NCBI RefSeq assembly: GCF_003986955.1
Contig: NZ_PIPN01000003.1
Coordinates: 124,001 to 188,000, forward strand
DNA from: Aliidiomarina sedimenti
GTDB taxonomy: Bacteria; Pseudomonadota; Gammaproteobacteria; Enterobacterales; Alteromonadaceae
Length of the DNA: 64,000 nucleotides
Direction: 5' to 3'
Both the position numbers and the translations under genes were made by a program. The notes below the pieces were generated by a model, which ran no database searches, was not told the origin of the DNA, and worked only from the letters and a program-made list of their open reading frames with translations. Of this stretch, positions 38,322-48,223 are shown one piece after another (the first letter of the stretch is position 1; each line of letters begins with the position of its first letter).

Positions 38322-41300
38322 GTGCAAATTTTGCGTGGCGCGCCTGCCTTATCCGATTTTCGTCAACAAAAGCTGATAAACCGTATGCAACAAGCGGGCC
38401 TTGATGTCCGTTCTGTTAGCGCGGAATTCATTCATTTATATACCGCTGAACCTGCGCTTAGCGAGCAACAGCAAAATGTATTGCAGCAGCTGCTAACCTA
38501 CGGCCCGGCCCGGGAAGAAAAAGCAGGCGGCGAGCAGCAAGTTTTTGTCACCCCACGGCAGGGAACCATTTCCCCGTGGTCGTCGAAAGCTACCGATATA
38601 GCTCATAATTGTGGGCTGGTAGCGGTGAAGCGGGTTGAGCGGGGCATTCTGTATCACTTGGAAGGTGAATTTACCGCTGAACAATGGGAACTCGCGAAAG
38701 GCTTTTTGCACGACAGGATGACTGAAAGCACGTTCGCCACTTTGGCTGAGGCCGACGTCCTGTTTGCCCATGCGCAACCGGCGCCGCTGAGCACCGTGGA
38801 TATTCTTGCCGATGGCCGTCACGCACTGGCAACGGCAAATATTAATTTGGGTCTGGCATTGGCAGAGGATGAAATCGACTACCTGGTTGAAAATTTCCGT
38901 GCCCTTGGCCGTAATCCCAATGACATCGAACTCTATATGTTTGCGCAGGCAAACTCAGAGCATTGCCGGCATAAAATCTTCAATGCCGACTGGACGATTG
39001 ATGGCGAAGAGCAGGCCAAATCACTGTTTGGGATGATTAAAAACACCTTTAAAAGCACCCCGGACTACGTCCTGTCTGCCTACAAAGACAACGCCGCGGT
39101 GATGGAAGGCTCTGCAGCCGGACGTTTTTTCCCGGCACCATTTGGCAGCGCCGATCCGGGTGAGTACGGTTACAGCAACGAAAATATCCACATTCTGATG
39201 AAAGTGGAAACCCACAACCACCCGACTGCCATTTCACCTTATCCAGGTGCGGCCACCGGCTCGGGCGGTGAAATTCGGGACGAAGGTGCCACGGGTATTG
39301 GTGCCAAGCCAAAAGCTGGGCTGGTTGGCTTTACCGTGTCCAACTTACGCATTCCTGGTTTCGATCAGCCGTGGGAAGAAGATTTCGGCAAACCTGACCG
39401 TATTGTGACCGCGCTCGATATTATGCTGGAAGGTCCATTAGGAGGCGCCGCCTTTAACAATGAATTTGGCCGCCCGAATATTCTCGGCTATTTCCGTACC
39501 TACGAAGAAATGGTTGCAAGCCATAACGGCACCGAACTGCGTGGCTACCATAAACCCATTATGATCGCCGGTGGTCTCGGTAACATCCGTGAAGACCACG
39601 TTGAGAAAGACGAGATCCCGGTTGGCGCACCGCTGGTCGTATTGGGCGGTCCAGCGATGAATATCGGTCTTGGTGGCGGTGCTGCGTCGTCAATGACCTC
39701 GGGTACCTCATCGGCTGAACTTGATTTCGCCTCCGTGCAGCGTGAAAACCCGGAAATCGAACGCCGCTGTCAGGAAGTGATCGATCGCTGCTGGCAGATG
39801 GGCGCCGATAACCCCATTGTCTTTATTCATGACGTTGGTGCAGGTGGCCTGTCCAACGCGATGCCAGAGCTGGTCAATGACGGTGAACGTGGCGGTCAGT
39901 TTAAGCTGCGTGCAATCCCGAACGATGAGCCTGGCATGAGCCCGTTGGCAATCTGGTGTAACGAGTCCCAGGAACGCTACGTGTTGGCCATCGACCCAGC
40001 TAAACTGGCGATATTCAGCGCTTTGTGTGAGCGCGAGCGCGCGCCGTTCGCGGTGGTAGGTGAAGCAACCGAAGAGCGTCACCTGAAACTGTACGATGAG
40101 GTTTTTGATAACTACCCGGTCGACATGCCACTAAACGTACTACTGGGTAAAGCACCAAAAATGCATCGCGACGTGACCAGCCGCAAAGCCGGGGGTGACA
40201 ACTTTGCGACTCAGGGTATTACTGTCGACGACGCCGTAGGACGTATTTTACGCTTGCCAACGGTGGCTGAAAAAACCTTCTTGATAACCATCGGCGACCG
40301 TTCTGTGACCGGCTTAGTGGCTCGTGACCAAATGGTAGGACCATGGCAGATCCCAGTCGCAAACTGTGGTGTAACCGCTGCGTCGTATGACAGCTATGCC
40401 GGTGAAGCCATGTCGATGGGCGAACGCACCCCAGTGGCGTTGCTGGATTACGCTGCCTCAGCCCGTTTAGCGGTTGCCGAAGCGATCACCAATATCGCAG
40501 CCAATGCGATCGGTGACTTAAAACGAATTAAATTGTCAGCAAACTGGATGGCCGCCGCCGGTCACCCCGGCGAAGATGCCGGTTTGTACGAAGCCGTAAA
40601 GGCAGTGGGTGAAGAACTTTGCCCGGCGCTTGGCTTAACCATCCCGGTCGGCAAAGACTCAATGTCGATGAAAACCCAGTGGCAACAGGACGGTAAAGAC
40701 ACTGCCGTGACCTCGCCGCTGTCGCTGGTTATCACCGCCTTTGCCCGGGTCACCGATGTACGCAATGCGATTACCCCGCAGTTGCAGCCCAGCGCGAACG
40801 AAGACGACAACAAGCTATTCCTGCTTGATTTAGGCCGTGGTCAGAACCGTTTAGGTGGCTCCGCCCTGACTCAGGTCTATCGCTCAATCGGACAGCAGCC
40901 AGCAGATCTCGACAGCGCAGAGGATTTAAAAGGCTTCTTCCATGTTATTCAGACCCTGATCGCCGATGGCCAGCTCAGTGCTTACCATGATCGCTCAGAC
41001 GGCGGACTCTTTACCACGTTGGCAGAAATGGCGTTTGCCGGTAACTGCGCCCTGGATGTTGAGTTGCCCGCGAACACCGATGCTGTAGCCGCACTTTTCG
41101 CTGAAGAGCTGGGCGCAGTGGTTCAGGTCACCGCGGCCGGCGCTGCGCGTTTGCAGACCCTGTGCCAGGAACACGGCCTCGACAATGTACTGGTGGAGCT
41201 TGGTGTAGTTAGCGCAGGCGATGAAGTGCGCATTCGCCAGCAGGGCGAGACCGTCTTCAGCGCAAGCCGCTCCAGTTTGCGAGCGATCTGGGCCGAAACC

Positions 41301-42224
41301 ACCGACCAGATGCAACGTCTGCGCGATAACCCCGAATGCGTCAGCGAAGAATGGGCGATTAAAACCGATACCAGCAACCCTGGTTTGCACGCCGACCTGA
41401 CCTTCGATCTCAACGAAGACATCGCCAGCCCTTATATTAATAAAGGTGCAGCGCCGCAGGTTGCGATATTGCGCGAGCAAGGCGTTAACTCCCATTATGA
41501 AATGGCAGCGGCATTTGACCGCGCAGGCTTCAAAGCGATTGACGTACACATGAGCGACATTCTCAGTGGACGGGTCAGCTTAGAGCAGTTCCAGGCGCTG
41601 GCAGCATGCGGCGGCTTCTCATACGGCGACGTACTCGGCGCCGGTGAAGGCTGGGCAAAATCAATTCTGTTCAACCAGCAAGCAAGGGAGCAATTCGCCA
41701 CCTTCTTCGAGCGCAACGACACCTTGTCACTGGGCGTCTGCAACGGCTGCCAGATGTTGTCCAACCTGCACAGCTTGATCCCAGGCGCTGAAGGCTGGCC
41801 ACGTTTTGTGACCAACCGTTCCGAGCGTTTCGAAGCCCGCGTCAGCATGGTCGAAGTACAAAAATCACCGTCCCTGTTGTTTGCCGGTATGGAAGGCTCA
41901 CGCATGCCAATCGCCGTGTCACACGGTGAAGGCCGGGTCGAATTTAAAGATGCCAATGGCGCCGCCAGCCTAAGCCAGGCCGGCCAGGTGGCACTGCGTT
42001 ACGTCGATAACTACGGCAAAGTCACCGAGCAATACCCAGCCAACCCGAACGGTTCAACCGGCGGCATGACAGGTATCACCAGCAACGACGGCCGCGTCAC
42101 CCTAATGATGCCGCACCCTGAACGGGTCTTCCGCACCGTCGCCAACTCCTGGCACCCCAGCGAGTGGGGCGAAGACAGCCCATGGATGCGCATCTTCCGC
42201 AACGCCCGCAAAGCCATCGGCTAA
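38322..42224 (+). CDS. purL: Phosphoribosylformylglycinamidine synthase (GTG start)
   Basis: Large single-chain FGAR amidotransferase of purine synthesis. It has an N-terminal domain, a tandem AIR-synthase-like core ([28 protein letters not shown]...) and a C-terminal class I glutaminase with nucleophile C1140 in LGVCNGCQ. 1300 aa, like E. coli (1295). The start is GTG 38322, with GGAG nine bases upstream and protein [13 protein letters not shown] as in the family. Monocistronic. Beyond its stop lie two large palindromic elements instead of an ordinary terminator. Confidence 0.97.
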   Translation: MQILRGAPALSDFRQQKLINRMQQAGLDVRSVSAEFIHLYTAEPALSEQQQNVLQQLLTYGPAREEKAGGEQQVFVTPRQGTISPWSSKATDIAHNCGLVAVKRVERGILYHLEGEFTAEQWELAKGFLHDRMTESTFATLAEADVLFAHAQPAPLSTVDILADGRHALATANINLGLALAEDEIDYLVENFRALGRNPNDIELYMFAQANSEHCRHKIFNADWTIDGEEQAKSLFGMIKNTFKSTPDYVLSAYKDNAAVMEGSAAGRFFPAPFGSADPGEYGYSNENIHILMKVETHNHPTAISPYPGAATGSGGEIRDEGATGIGAKPKAGLVGFTVSNLRIPGFDQPWEEDFGKPDRIVTALDIMLEGPLGGAAFNNEFGRPNILGYFRTYEEMVASHNGTELRGYHKPIMIAGGLGNIREDHVEKDEIPVGAPLVVLGGPAMNIGLGGGAASSMTSGTSSAELDFASVQRENPEIERRCQEVIDRCWQMGADNPIVFIHDVGAGGLSNAMPELVNDGERGGQFKLRAIPNDEPGMSPLAIWCNESQERYVLAIDPAKLAIFSALCERERAPFAVVGEATEERHLKLYDEVFDNYPVDMPLNVLLGKAPKMHRDVTSRKAGGDNFATQGITVDDAVGRILRLPTVAEKTFLITIGDRSVTGLVARDQMVGPWQIPVANCGVTAASYDSYAGEAMSMGERTPVALLDYAASARLAVAEAITNIAANAIGDLKRIKLSANWMAAAGHPGEDAGLYEAVKAVGEELCPALGLTIPVGKDSMSMKTQWQQDGKDTAVTSPLSLVITAFARVTDVRNAITPQLQPSANEDDNKLFLLDLGRGQNRLGGSALTQVYRSIGQQPADLDSAEDLKGFFHVIQTLIADGQLSAYHDRSDGGLFTTLAEMAFAGNCALDVELPANTDAVAALFAEELGAVVQVTAAGAARLQTLCQEHGLDNVLVELGVVSAGDEVRIRQQGETVFSASRSSLRAIWAETTDQMQRLRDNPECVSEEWAIKTDTSNPGLHADLTFDLNEDIASPYINKGAAPQVAILREQGVNSHYEMAAAFDRAGFKAIDVHMSDILSGRVSLEQFQALAACGGFSYGDVLGAGEGWAKSILFNQQAREQFATFFERNDTLSLGVCNGCQMLSNLHSLIPGAEGWPRFVTNRSERFEARVSMVEVQKSPSLLFAGMEGSRMPIAVSHGEGRVEFKDANGAASLSQAGQVALRYVDNYGKVTEQYPANPNGSTGGMTGITSNDGRVTLMMPHPERVFRTVANSWHPSEWGEDSPWMRIFRNARKAIG

Positions 42225-42247
42225 GCAAAAAGGCCCGCATCGCTCGG

Positions 42248-42400
42248 GGAGGGTGACACTGGCTGCTTCCCGGGCAGGTGGGGGTTCTGTTTTGGGAGAC
42301 GCCGTAAACCCGTCCCTGGGGGCTTGACGGCCGCATCCCTGCGGCCGACACTCCCAAAAGCAGAACTCCCCACCCGCCCGCGCAGCCAGCGTCACCCTCC
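42248..42400 (+). repeat. Large palindromic element E1 (plus orientation)
   Basis: Left arm 42248-42298 pairs with right arm 42351-42400, with few mismatches and several G-T pairs. Between them a core of about 50 bases carries two small hairpins (ACCC...GGGG and GGCCGC-ATCCCT-GCGGCC), so the whole can fold as a long stem with a three-way top. It lies 23 bases after purL. It shares its core with E2-E4 in this window. No coding frame in it looks real. It may act as the purL end signal. I do not recognise it as a named family. Confidence 0.85.
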
Positions 42401-42545
42401 ACTCAACACCTGTGCGCTATTTAACGAATCCATAAACTAACAACGTCACTGTTTCTTGGGCCACGTCTTTCGTGGCTTAACATGTGTTATTTGTTGGAGT
42501 AAGGGAGTCACGGAGAAAGACCGACGTGGGCTATGGACGCTTGCC
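42401..42545. other. Spacer between palindromic elements E1 and E2
   Basis: Non-coding, AT-richer than the elements. It contains one modest hairpin (GCCACG-TCTT-CGTGGC near 42461-42476) and nothing else I can assign. Confidence 0.5.
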
Positions 42546-42696
42546 GGGCGTAGGATTGGCCGCGCGGAGGGGTGGGGGATTCTGCTTTTGGGGGCGTTGA
42601 GCGCATGGATGCGCGAACCGAGCCTACATGGATGTACTTGCGGCGTCCCCCAAAACAGAGCCCCTACCTCTCCGCAAAGCGGTCAACCCTACGCCC
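42546..42696 (-). repeat. Large palindromic element E2 (minus orientation)
   Basis: Same family as E1, reverse orientation. Outer ends GGGCGTAGG (42546-42554) and CCTACGCCC (42688-42696) pair, and the stem continues through the GGAGGGGTGGGGG region and TTCTGCTTTTGGGGG on the left. The core read on the minus strand is GACGCCGCAAGTACATCC...GCGCATCCATGCGC. It faces E1, so the gap between purL and phoA holds an inverted pair. Confidence 0.85.
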
Positions 42697-42700
42697 CCCA

Positions 42701-42721
42701 CAAAGCCAACCTTTACCGGGC
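42701..42721 (+). repeat. Orphan arm fragment related to element E4
   Basis: These 21 bases match the outer right arm of E4 (61357-61377) at 20 of 21 positions, but no complementary left arm exists here. It looks like the remnant of another element or the product of recombination between elements. Confidence 0.65.
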
Positions 42722-42736
42722 CCTCCCACGGGGCAG

Positions 42737-42762
42737 AAAAAAGCCCGCGGCGCGGGCTTTTT
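42737..42762. terminator. Bidirectional terminator at the phoA 3' end
   Basis: AGCCCGC-GGC-GCGGGCT between an A-run and a T-run; ends phoA on the minus strand and can stop plus-strand read-through from purL. Nearly identical to the hairpin after flgP. Confidence 0.85.
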
Positions 42763-42764
42763 GA

Positions 42765-44159
42765 TTAGTGGGCTTTTATCCACTCGATGAATTGGTTGGC
42801 GATGTCGGTGTGGTCCTGACTGCCACGGAAGCGGTCGGCCCATGGACCGGCGGCGATAACGGGGACGTCTTCGCCGGTGTGGCCACCAGTGGTCCAGCCG
42901 GCGCGGGTGTGGTAGTTGAGAATGTCGCGCAGGACGTCGTTGATTTTGTTGCGGCGATCATCGCCCTGGTATTCGGCGACGTCGGCGATGGCTTGCTGTT
43001 GATCGGTGCTTAGCGGGTATGGCAGATGGGTTTCGATGTAGCCTTCCCAGTCGATCCAGGGCATGTCGTTGAGGTCGATTGCCATGCTACGCAGGGCGCG
43101 GCCCTGGCGGCGTACTTCAGCGGCGCGGAACTGATAAGCACCGTCTGCACCCAGGGTCAGGCCGCCGGTTGAATGGTCAGCGGTGACCACCAGGGCGGTG
43201 TCGCCTTGCTCTTCGACGTATGGGATCAGGAATTCCAGTAGCTCGTCGAGCTCGGCCATTTCGTGCATGGCGCAACCGATGTCGTTGCCATGACCACACC
43301 AGTCGATCATTGAGGCTTCGATCATCAGTACATAAGGCTTGTCGGCATTGTTAAGCAAACGCAGGCTTTGTTCGGTCATGTTCTTGAGGCGCGTCTGATC
43401 GTCGATGACGTTCGGCAGGTTGCGCTCTGCAAAGAGGCCAATCAGGGGCAGGCGTTGCTGGGTCGCCAGTTCTTCGAAGCTGGTGACGACGCGCATGCCG
43501 TTGTTGCGAAAGTATTCGAGGTGATCAACGGCGTCATGCTCGTCGCTGGCAGGGCGAACAAAAAAGTCTTCACCGCCGCCAAGGAGTAAGTCAAAGCGCC
43601 AGTTGCCATTGTCATCGAGGCTGGCGAACTGGTCGGCAATGTCATTTTCCAGGCGGCGGCTTTCGCTATGGGTAAAGAAGGCGGCGGGCGTGGCATGGGT
43701 TACCTGCACGGTGGCAATGGCCGCGGTTAACATATCGCGCTCATTGGCATAGGCCATCATGCTTTTAACGGGGTCCCGGTCAGGATCTACACCGATGGCA
43801 CCGTTGTAGGTTTTGACGCCGGAGGCAAGGGTGGTCGCACCGGCTGCGGAATCTGTGACCAGGGTTTCGTCAGCGGGATAGGTTGAGGCAGCGCCGACCA
43901 GATACTGGTCGAAAATAGTCTGTTCAATGTCGGCACGGTCGGTCATGCCGCGGCCGTCTTTAAAGTAGCGATAGGCGCTAAGGTATGGGAAACCCATGCC
44001 GTCACCGATAACCAGGATCAGGTTGCGCGGGGTTTCAGCGCCAGGTTCTGCCGTTTGCGCAAAACTGGTAGCCGGGGTGGCGGTGGTGAGCGCCGCGAGG
44101 ATAAAGAGGCTGCTGAGCAGCGGCTTGGTGATTACTTTATTAAACATCATTGATCCCAT
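42765..44159 (-). CDS. Alkaline phosphatase (PhoA family)
   Basis: Periplasmic phosphomonoesterase with two Zn and one Mg. A signal peptide (about 1-35, ending TSFAQ-A) is followed by the metal motif LILVIGDGMG and nucleophile S104 in TDSAAGATTLASG. Later ligands are in EASMIDWCGHGND and TADHSTGG. 464 aa. Three Met codons (44159, 44150, 44147) compete; a GGGA close upstream favours one of the latter two. It lies 35 bases after smrA and probably shares its transcript. Assigned to the family; no Pho box is evident, so phosphate control is unproven. Confidence 0.9.
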   Translation of the reverse strand: MGSMMFNKVITKPLLSSLFILAALTTATPATSFAQTAEPGAETPRNLILVIGDGMGFPYLSAYRYFKDGRGMTDRADIEQTIFDQYLVGAASTYPADETLVTDSAAGATTLASGVKTYNGAIGVDPDRDPVKSMMAYANERDMLTAAIATVQVTHATPAAFFTHSESRRLENDIADQFASLDDNGNWRFDLLLGGGEDFFVRPASDEHDAVDHLEYFRNNGMRVVTSFEELATQQRLPLIGLFAERNLPNVIDDQTRLKNMTEQSLRLLNNADKPYVLMIEASMIDWCGHGNDIGCAMHEMAELDELLEFLIPYVEEQGDTALVVTADHSTGGLTLGADGAYQFRAAEVRRQGRALRSMAIDLNDMPWIDWEGYIETHLPYPLSTDQQQAIADVAEYQGDDRRNKINDVLRDILNYHTRAGWTTGGHTGEDVPVIAAGPWADRFRGSQDHTDIANQFIEWIKAH

Positions 44160-44194
44160 GTATCACAACTATAAAAACCGAGAGCGAGTGCTTG

Positions 44195-44788
44195 CTAGCG
44201 GCGCCGGTTACGTTCTTTGTTGGCTATCTTAGCCGCGTTATTTTTCCGTATCATGACATAAGTTGCACCTAATCCGCCATGTTCGGGGCGGGCGCTGTGT
44301 GCGGCCAGGACGGGCTCGAGTTGCGGCAACCATTGTCCGCAAAGACTTCTGAGCAAACCAGGCTTGGGTTGGCTGTGTTTGCTCATACCATGAATAATGA
44401 GTGCATTACGCACACCACGCTGATAACAGTCGTGAATAAAATTGGCTAAAGCATGCCGCGCCTGGGTCACGTTATGTTGCTGTAAACTAAGGCTGGCACT
44501 GGGCGTATAGTCGCCTCGCTTAAGGCTTCGGAAGACTCCATCCTGCACCCCGTCGTGACGCCAGCTGATAACTTCACCCGGTTCAAGCCAGTGTTGGATA
44601 ATTTCGCTCAAGGCGTCAGCGGGTTGATCCTGTGCTTCGGCTGCGGCGGCCTTCTGGCGTTCAAGCTGGGCTAGCGTTGGGGTAAACGCCTGACGGATGT
44701 CGCCTATCGTGTCATGTTTTAACGGAACGACGTCATCGCCAAGTAAGCTGTCAAAGCTATCGTCCTGAGAACGGTTGTTGTCGTACAT
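44195..44788 (-). CDS. smrA: Smr-domain DNA endonuclease SmrA
   Basis: Small MutS-related nuclease domain protein. The C-terminal Smr domain (about 95-190) has the family pattern SLSLQQHNVTQAR...GVRNALIIHGMS and ends HGGLGATYVMIRK, like E. coli SmrA; the usual HGKG turn is HGMS here. The N-terminal half is acidic and extended. ATG 44788 follows GGAGG by five bases; the Met at 44800 overlaps that RBS and is unlikely. 197 aa. Its cellular role is not established in the family. Confidence 0.88.
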   Translation of the reverse strand: MYDNNRSQDDSFDSLLGDDVVPLKHDTIGDIRQAFTPTLAQLERQKAAAAEAQDQPADALSEIIQHWLEPGEVISWRHDGVQDGVFRSLKRGDYTPSASLSLQQHNVTQARHALANFIHDCYQRGVRNALIIHGMSKHSQPKPGLLRSLCGQWLPQLEPVLAAHSARPEHGGLGATYVMIRKNNAAKIANKERNRRR

Positions 44789-44847
44789 AGGCACCTCCAT
44801 CCATATCGTATGGACCAGCGATTATATCAAAAGTGGCAGCAAGGAGG

Positions 44848-44876
44848 AAAAAAAAGCCGCCCTAAGAAGGGCGGCT
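44848..44876 (-). terminator. Terminator of the porin gene
   Basis: Read on the minus strand: AGCCGCCCT-TCTT-AGGGCGGCT followed by eight T. It lies 34 bases after the porin stop, separating it from smrA. Confidence 0.9.
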
Positions 44877-44909
44877 AAACAGGTTTGGACCTATGTAAAC
44901 GGTTTCAGC

Positions 44910-46082
44910 TTAGAACGAATACTGCGCTGAAAACTGCACCCGGTCCATGTTGCCGTCAGCGCCGCTAAGCAATTCACGGTTGGCGCTGCTATATTCGCCG
45001 CCGACGACCAGGCGTTCGTTGACCTGATACATCATGTTGATTGCGTAACGCTGAGTACTGTCGTTGGCTACCGGACCTGCGAGCTCCATCTGGTTGTCGA
45101 TGTCAGCACGTGAGTAAATCAGGTTGGTGCGCCATTTCTCGCTCCACACATGACGGTATGCAAACGAGAAACCAGTGACGTCAATCGCATCAAGATTGAG
45201 GTCTTCATTAATAATCGCACCGTTGGCGACATTAATACCGACGTAACGGCCTAACCCTGAACCATGCACCACACTGGTACGGATGTCGTGTGGGCCAATG
45301 TCCCATTTCATGGCTAAGCTGGCGCCGAACGCGTTCTCAGTGTCATCAACGCCTTGTTGACGCAACTCGAGGCGACGGTAGATACCGGCGATACTAAAAT
45401 AAACATTATCCAGCTTGGTTGCCCAGCGCGCCGTCAGGTCGGGCATGGCAGTGTCGCCGGAGGTGATGCGGCCGGTACCACCCTGATACGGCGTTACTGT
45501 GGTTTCCGGTGCTTCAACAGAGACTGATAAACCATTGTCAAAGGTGTAGCGGATTTGTGGCTGACGGTTAAACACGATGCCGTCGGCGACGCCAACGAAG
45601 TCCGGTGCTTCAGGAATGATCGCTGTCTCCTGGAAGTTACTCCAGAACTGGCCAACCCGCCAGTTGCGATAGTCAATGAAAGCATGACGGACGCGAGGGC
45701 TGTAGGAGTTGGTGATACGTTTATCACCCCCGGCGGTGCCAAGGAAATCGAACTCGACGTAGCCGCTGATGGTTTCACCATTGGACAGTGTTTGCTTAGC
45801 TTCGAAGAAGAAGCGCGATTCACGTGCGTGGAAATCTGTAACCGTGCTGGAGTCCCCACCACCTACAGGGGTCAGGCCGGGAATATAGAAATCACGGCCA
45901 ATACTACCACTGGGTAAAGTACCATCGTCAAAGTGGCTGGTCATAACGTCCAGCTTAATATACCCACCAACACGATAGTCTGTGTCTGCGGCGGCACTTG
46001 TCGAAACACCTAAGGTAGCTAGACTCAGAAGGGCGCCGGCTACAGCGCTCGAAACGAGGTTGTTGTTGCTCATTTTATTCAT
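44910..46082 (-). CDS. Outer-membrane porin, DcaP-like
   Basis: A signal peptide (about 1-32, ending STSAAA) is followed by a beta-barrel of alternating hydrophobic strands, ending in the C-terminal aromatic FSAQYSF required for BAM assembly. The start of the mature protein (DTDYRVGGYIKLDVMTSHF) and VGQFWSNFQETAIIPEAPDF resemble the DcaP trimeric porin group, which passes dicarboxylic and related acids. 390 aa. AAGGG precedes the ATG by about nine bases. It is divergent from acs and shares its upstream region, so co-control with acetate use is plausible but unproven. Confidence 0.82.
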   Translation of the reverse strand: MNKMSNNNLVSSAVAGALLSLATLGVSTSAAADTDYRVGGYIKLDVMTSHFDDGTLPSGSIGRDFYIPGLTPVGGGDSSTVTDFHARESRFFFEAKQTLSNGETISGYVEFDFLGTAGGDKRITNSYSPRVRHAFIDYRNWRVGQFWSNFQETAIIPEAPDFVGVADGIVFNRQPQIRYTFDNGLSVSVEAPETTVTPYQGGTGRITSGDTAMPDLTARWATKLDNVYFSIAGIYRRLELRQQGVDDTENAFGASLAMKWDIGPHDIRTSVVHGSGLGRYVGINVANGAIINEDLNLDAIDVTGFSFAYRHVWSEKWRTNLIYSRADIDNQMELAGPVANDSTQRYAINMMYQVNERLVVGGEYSSANRELLSGADGNMDRVQFSAQYSF

Positions 46083-46164
46083 TCTGCTAACCCTTTTTTT
46101 TAAGTAGAGAGAGTGAGAGAGTGTGAAGGTAAATCATCGGGCAAGGCGCCATTATAGGTCAATC

Positions 46165-46178
46165 TAGACTATGGTCTA
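46165..46178. promoter_or_regulatory. Palindrome upstream of acs, candidate CrbR operator
   Basis: TAGAC-TATG-GTCTA, an exact inverted repeat with inner sequence GACTATGGTC (46167-46176), 64 bases before acs and in the porin/acs intergenic region. The inner ten bases match the palindrome upstream of the DUF4212/symporter operon at nine of ten positions. The assignment to CrbR is inference. Confidence 0.45.
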
Positions 46179-46241
46179 ATAGGTTTTTGAGGGTCTTAGC
46201 GAGTACAACTAGTACCACATTTGAATGACGGAGGAGTAGTC

Positions 46242-48185
46242 ATGGCACAAGCTCATTATCCAATGCCAGCTGCACTAAAAGATGAAGCTCGCCTGGATGC
46301 TGCCAGGTACCAGGCGATGTATAACCAGTCGGTTCAGGACCCAGAATCCTTTTGGGCTGAACACGGCAAGCGGATTACCTGGTTCACCCCATACACTGAG
46401 GTGAAAAATACGCACTTTGGTAAAAATGACGTGCAAATTGAGTGGTTCCGCGATGGCACCCTGAATGCCTGTTACAACTGTGTGGACCGTCATCTGGCCG
46501 AGCGTGCTGATAAAACAGCCATCATCTGGGAAGGTGACGATGTCGACGAGCAGAAGCATATCAGTTACCGGGAGCTGCACGAGCAGGTCGCGAAATTTGC
46601 CAATGGTTTGAAGAAGCTAGGCGTTAAAAAAGGCGACCGGGTGGCTATTTACATGCCAATGGTGCCGGAAGCGGCCTATGCAATGCTCGCCTGTGCCCGT
46701 CTCGGGGCTATTCATTCAGTGATTTTTGCTGGTTTTTCGCCCAACGCGATTGCCGATCGGGTGAATGACTGTGGCGCTAAAGTGGTTATTACGGCCAACG
46801 AAGGGCGTCGCGGTGGTAAAGGTGTGGCGCTGAAAACCAATGTTGATAAAGCAGTTGCAGACAATGCATGCCCATCAGTTAGTAGTGTGGTGGTCTTCAA
46901 ACATACCGAAACAGAGGTGCCCTGGAACAGTGAACTCGACGTGTGGTGGCATGAGCTGATTGGTGATTGCGACAGCGACTGCCCGGCCGAAGTCATGCAG
47001 GCTGAAGATCCGTTGTTCATTCTTTATACCTCAGGCTCAACCGGCACACCAAAAGGTGTGCAGCATACGACGGGTGGTTACATGGTGTATGCCGCTATGA
47101 CCCATGAGTATGTGTTTGACCTGCGCGAGGACGATGTCTATTGGTGTGCCGCCGATGTGGGCTGGATTACCGGGCACAGCTATATTGTGTACGGTCCGTT
47201 GGCCAATGGTGCAACGACACTGATGTTTGAAGGGGTGCCTACCTATCCTGACGAGACGCGGATTGCGAAGATCGTCGATAAGCACCAGGTTAATATTCTC
47301 TACACAGCACCCACTGCGATCCGCGCGTTGATGGCGAAAGGTGACGCAGCGGCGCGGGGCAGTAGTCGTGACAGTTTGCGCATTCTTGGCTCGGTCGGTG
47401 AACCGATTAATCCGGAAGCCTGGGACTGGTATTACAACTGCATCGGCAATGGCAAGTGCCCGATTATGGACACCTTCTGGCAGACGGAAACGGGCGGTAT
47501 CATGATTACGCCATTGCCAGCGGTGAAAGATATGAAGCCGGGTGCGGCGATGACGCCATTCTTCGGCGTGCAGCCTGCACTGGTGGACAACGAGGGCAAT
47601 AAGCTTGAGGGCGTGGCCGAAGGCAATCTGGTGATTGCCGATTCCTGGCCAGGTCAGGCGCGTACCCTGTGGGGCGACCATGAGCGCTTTGTGCAGACGT
47701 ACTTCAGCACCTACGAAGGGTATTACTTCACCGGGGATGGTGCCAAAGTCGATGAAGACGGTGACTACATGATTACCGGTCGGGTCGATGATGTGTTGAA
47801 CGTATCCGGACACCGTCTGGGCACCGCTGAGATTGAAAGTGCGCTGGTTGCTCATGAAGCGGTGGCGGAAGCGGCCGTGGTCGGTTTTCCGCATGATATC
47901 AAGGGGCAGGGTATTTATGTCTATGTCACTGTGGTGGAAGGAACCGAGCCGACTGATGAGCTGCGCAAAGAATTGATTCAATGGGTGCGCACGGATTTAA
48001 GCCCGATAGCGACCCCGGATCATATTCAGTTCTCACCAGGATTGCCGAAAACACGTTCGGGTAAAATCATGCGCCGGATCCTGCGTAAGATAGCCGCTAA
48101 CGAGCATGATAGTCTGGGTGATACATCTACGCTTGCTGATCCGAGTGTGGTAGAGTCATTAATCGAAAACAGACTAAATAAGTAA
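46242..48185 (+). CDS. acs: Acetyl-CoA synthetase
   Basis: AMP-forming enzyme that activates acetate to acetyl-CoA, the main route for scavenging low acetate. Adenylation motifs are [22 protein letters not shown] and [16 protein letters not shown]. The lysine that is reversibly acetylated in the family is K608 in [11 protein letters not shown]. 647 aa. ATG 46242 follows GGAGGAG; the upstream in-frame codon at 46221 is not needed. It is followed 38 bases later by the response regulator gene, with a small hairpin (GCCGTC...GACGGC, 48187-48207) between. Confidence 0.96.
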   Translation: MAQAHYPMPAALKDEARLDAARYQAMYNQSVQDPESFWAEHGKRITWFTPYTEVKNTHFGKNDVQIEWFRDGTLNACYNCVDRHLAERADKTAIIWEGDDVDEQKHISYRELHEQVAKFANGLKKLGVKKGDRVAIYMPMVPEAAYAMLACARLGAIHSVIFAGFSPNAIADRVNDCGAKVVITANEGRRGGKGVALKTNVDKAVADNACPSVSSVVVFKHTETEVPWNSELDVWWHELIGDCDSDCPAEVMQAEDPLFILYTSGSTGTPKGVQHTTGGYMVYAAMTHEYVFDLREDDVYWCAADVGWITGHSYIVYGPLANGATTLMFEGVPTYPDETRIAKIVDKHQVNILYTAPTAIRALMAKGDAAARGSSRDSLRILGSVGEPINPEAWDWYYNCIGNGKCPIMDTFWQTETGGIMITPLPAVKDMKPGAAMTPFFGVQPALVDNEGNKLEGVAEGNLVIADSWPGQARTLWGDHERFVQTYFSTYEGYYFTGDGAKVDEDGDYMITGRVDDVLNVSGHRLGTAEIESALVAHEAVAEAAVVGFPHDIKGQGIYVYVTVVEGTEPTDELRKELIQWVRTDLSPIATPDHIQFSPGLPKTRSGKIMRRILRKIAANEHDSLGDTSTLADPSVVESLIENRLNK

Positions 48186-48223
48186 GGCCGTCAGTAGTTT
48201 GGACGGCGCAGGTTAGAGGCGTT

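Noticed and set aside
42456-42764. Plus-strand ORF of 102 codons across element E2
   Set aside because: It spans the spacer and both arms of a palindrome and has no family resemblance; the open frame comes from GC-rich inverted repeat sequence. The same holds for the ORFs at 42097-42402, 42102-42395, 60571-61125 and 60962-61204.
47037-47981. Minus-strand ORF of 314 codons inside acs
   Set aside because: Fully antisense to a well-conserved gene; its His/Arg-rich product has no recognisable domain and no RBS.
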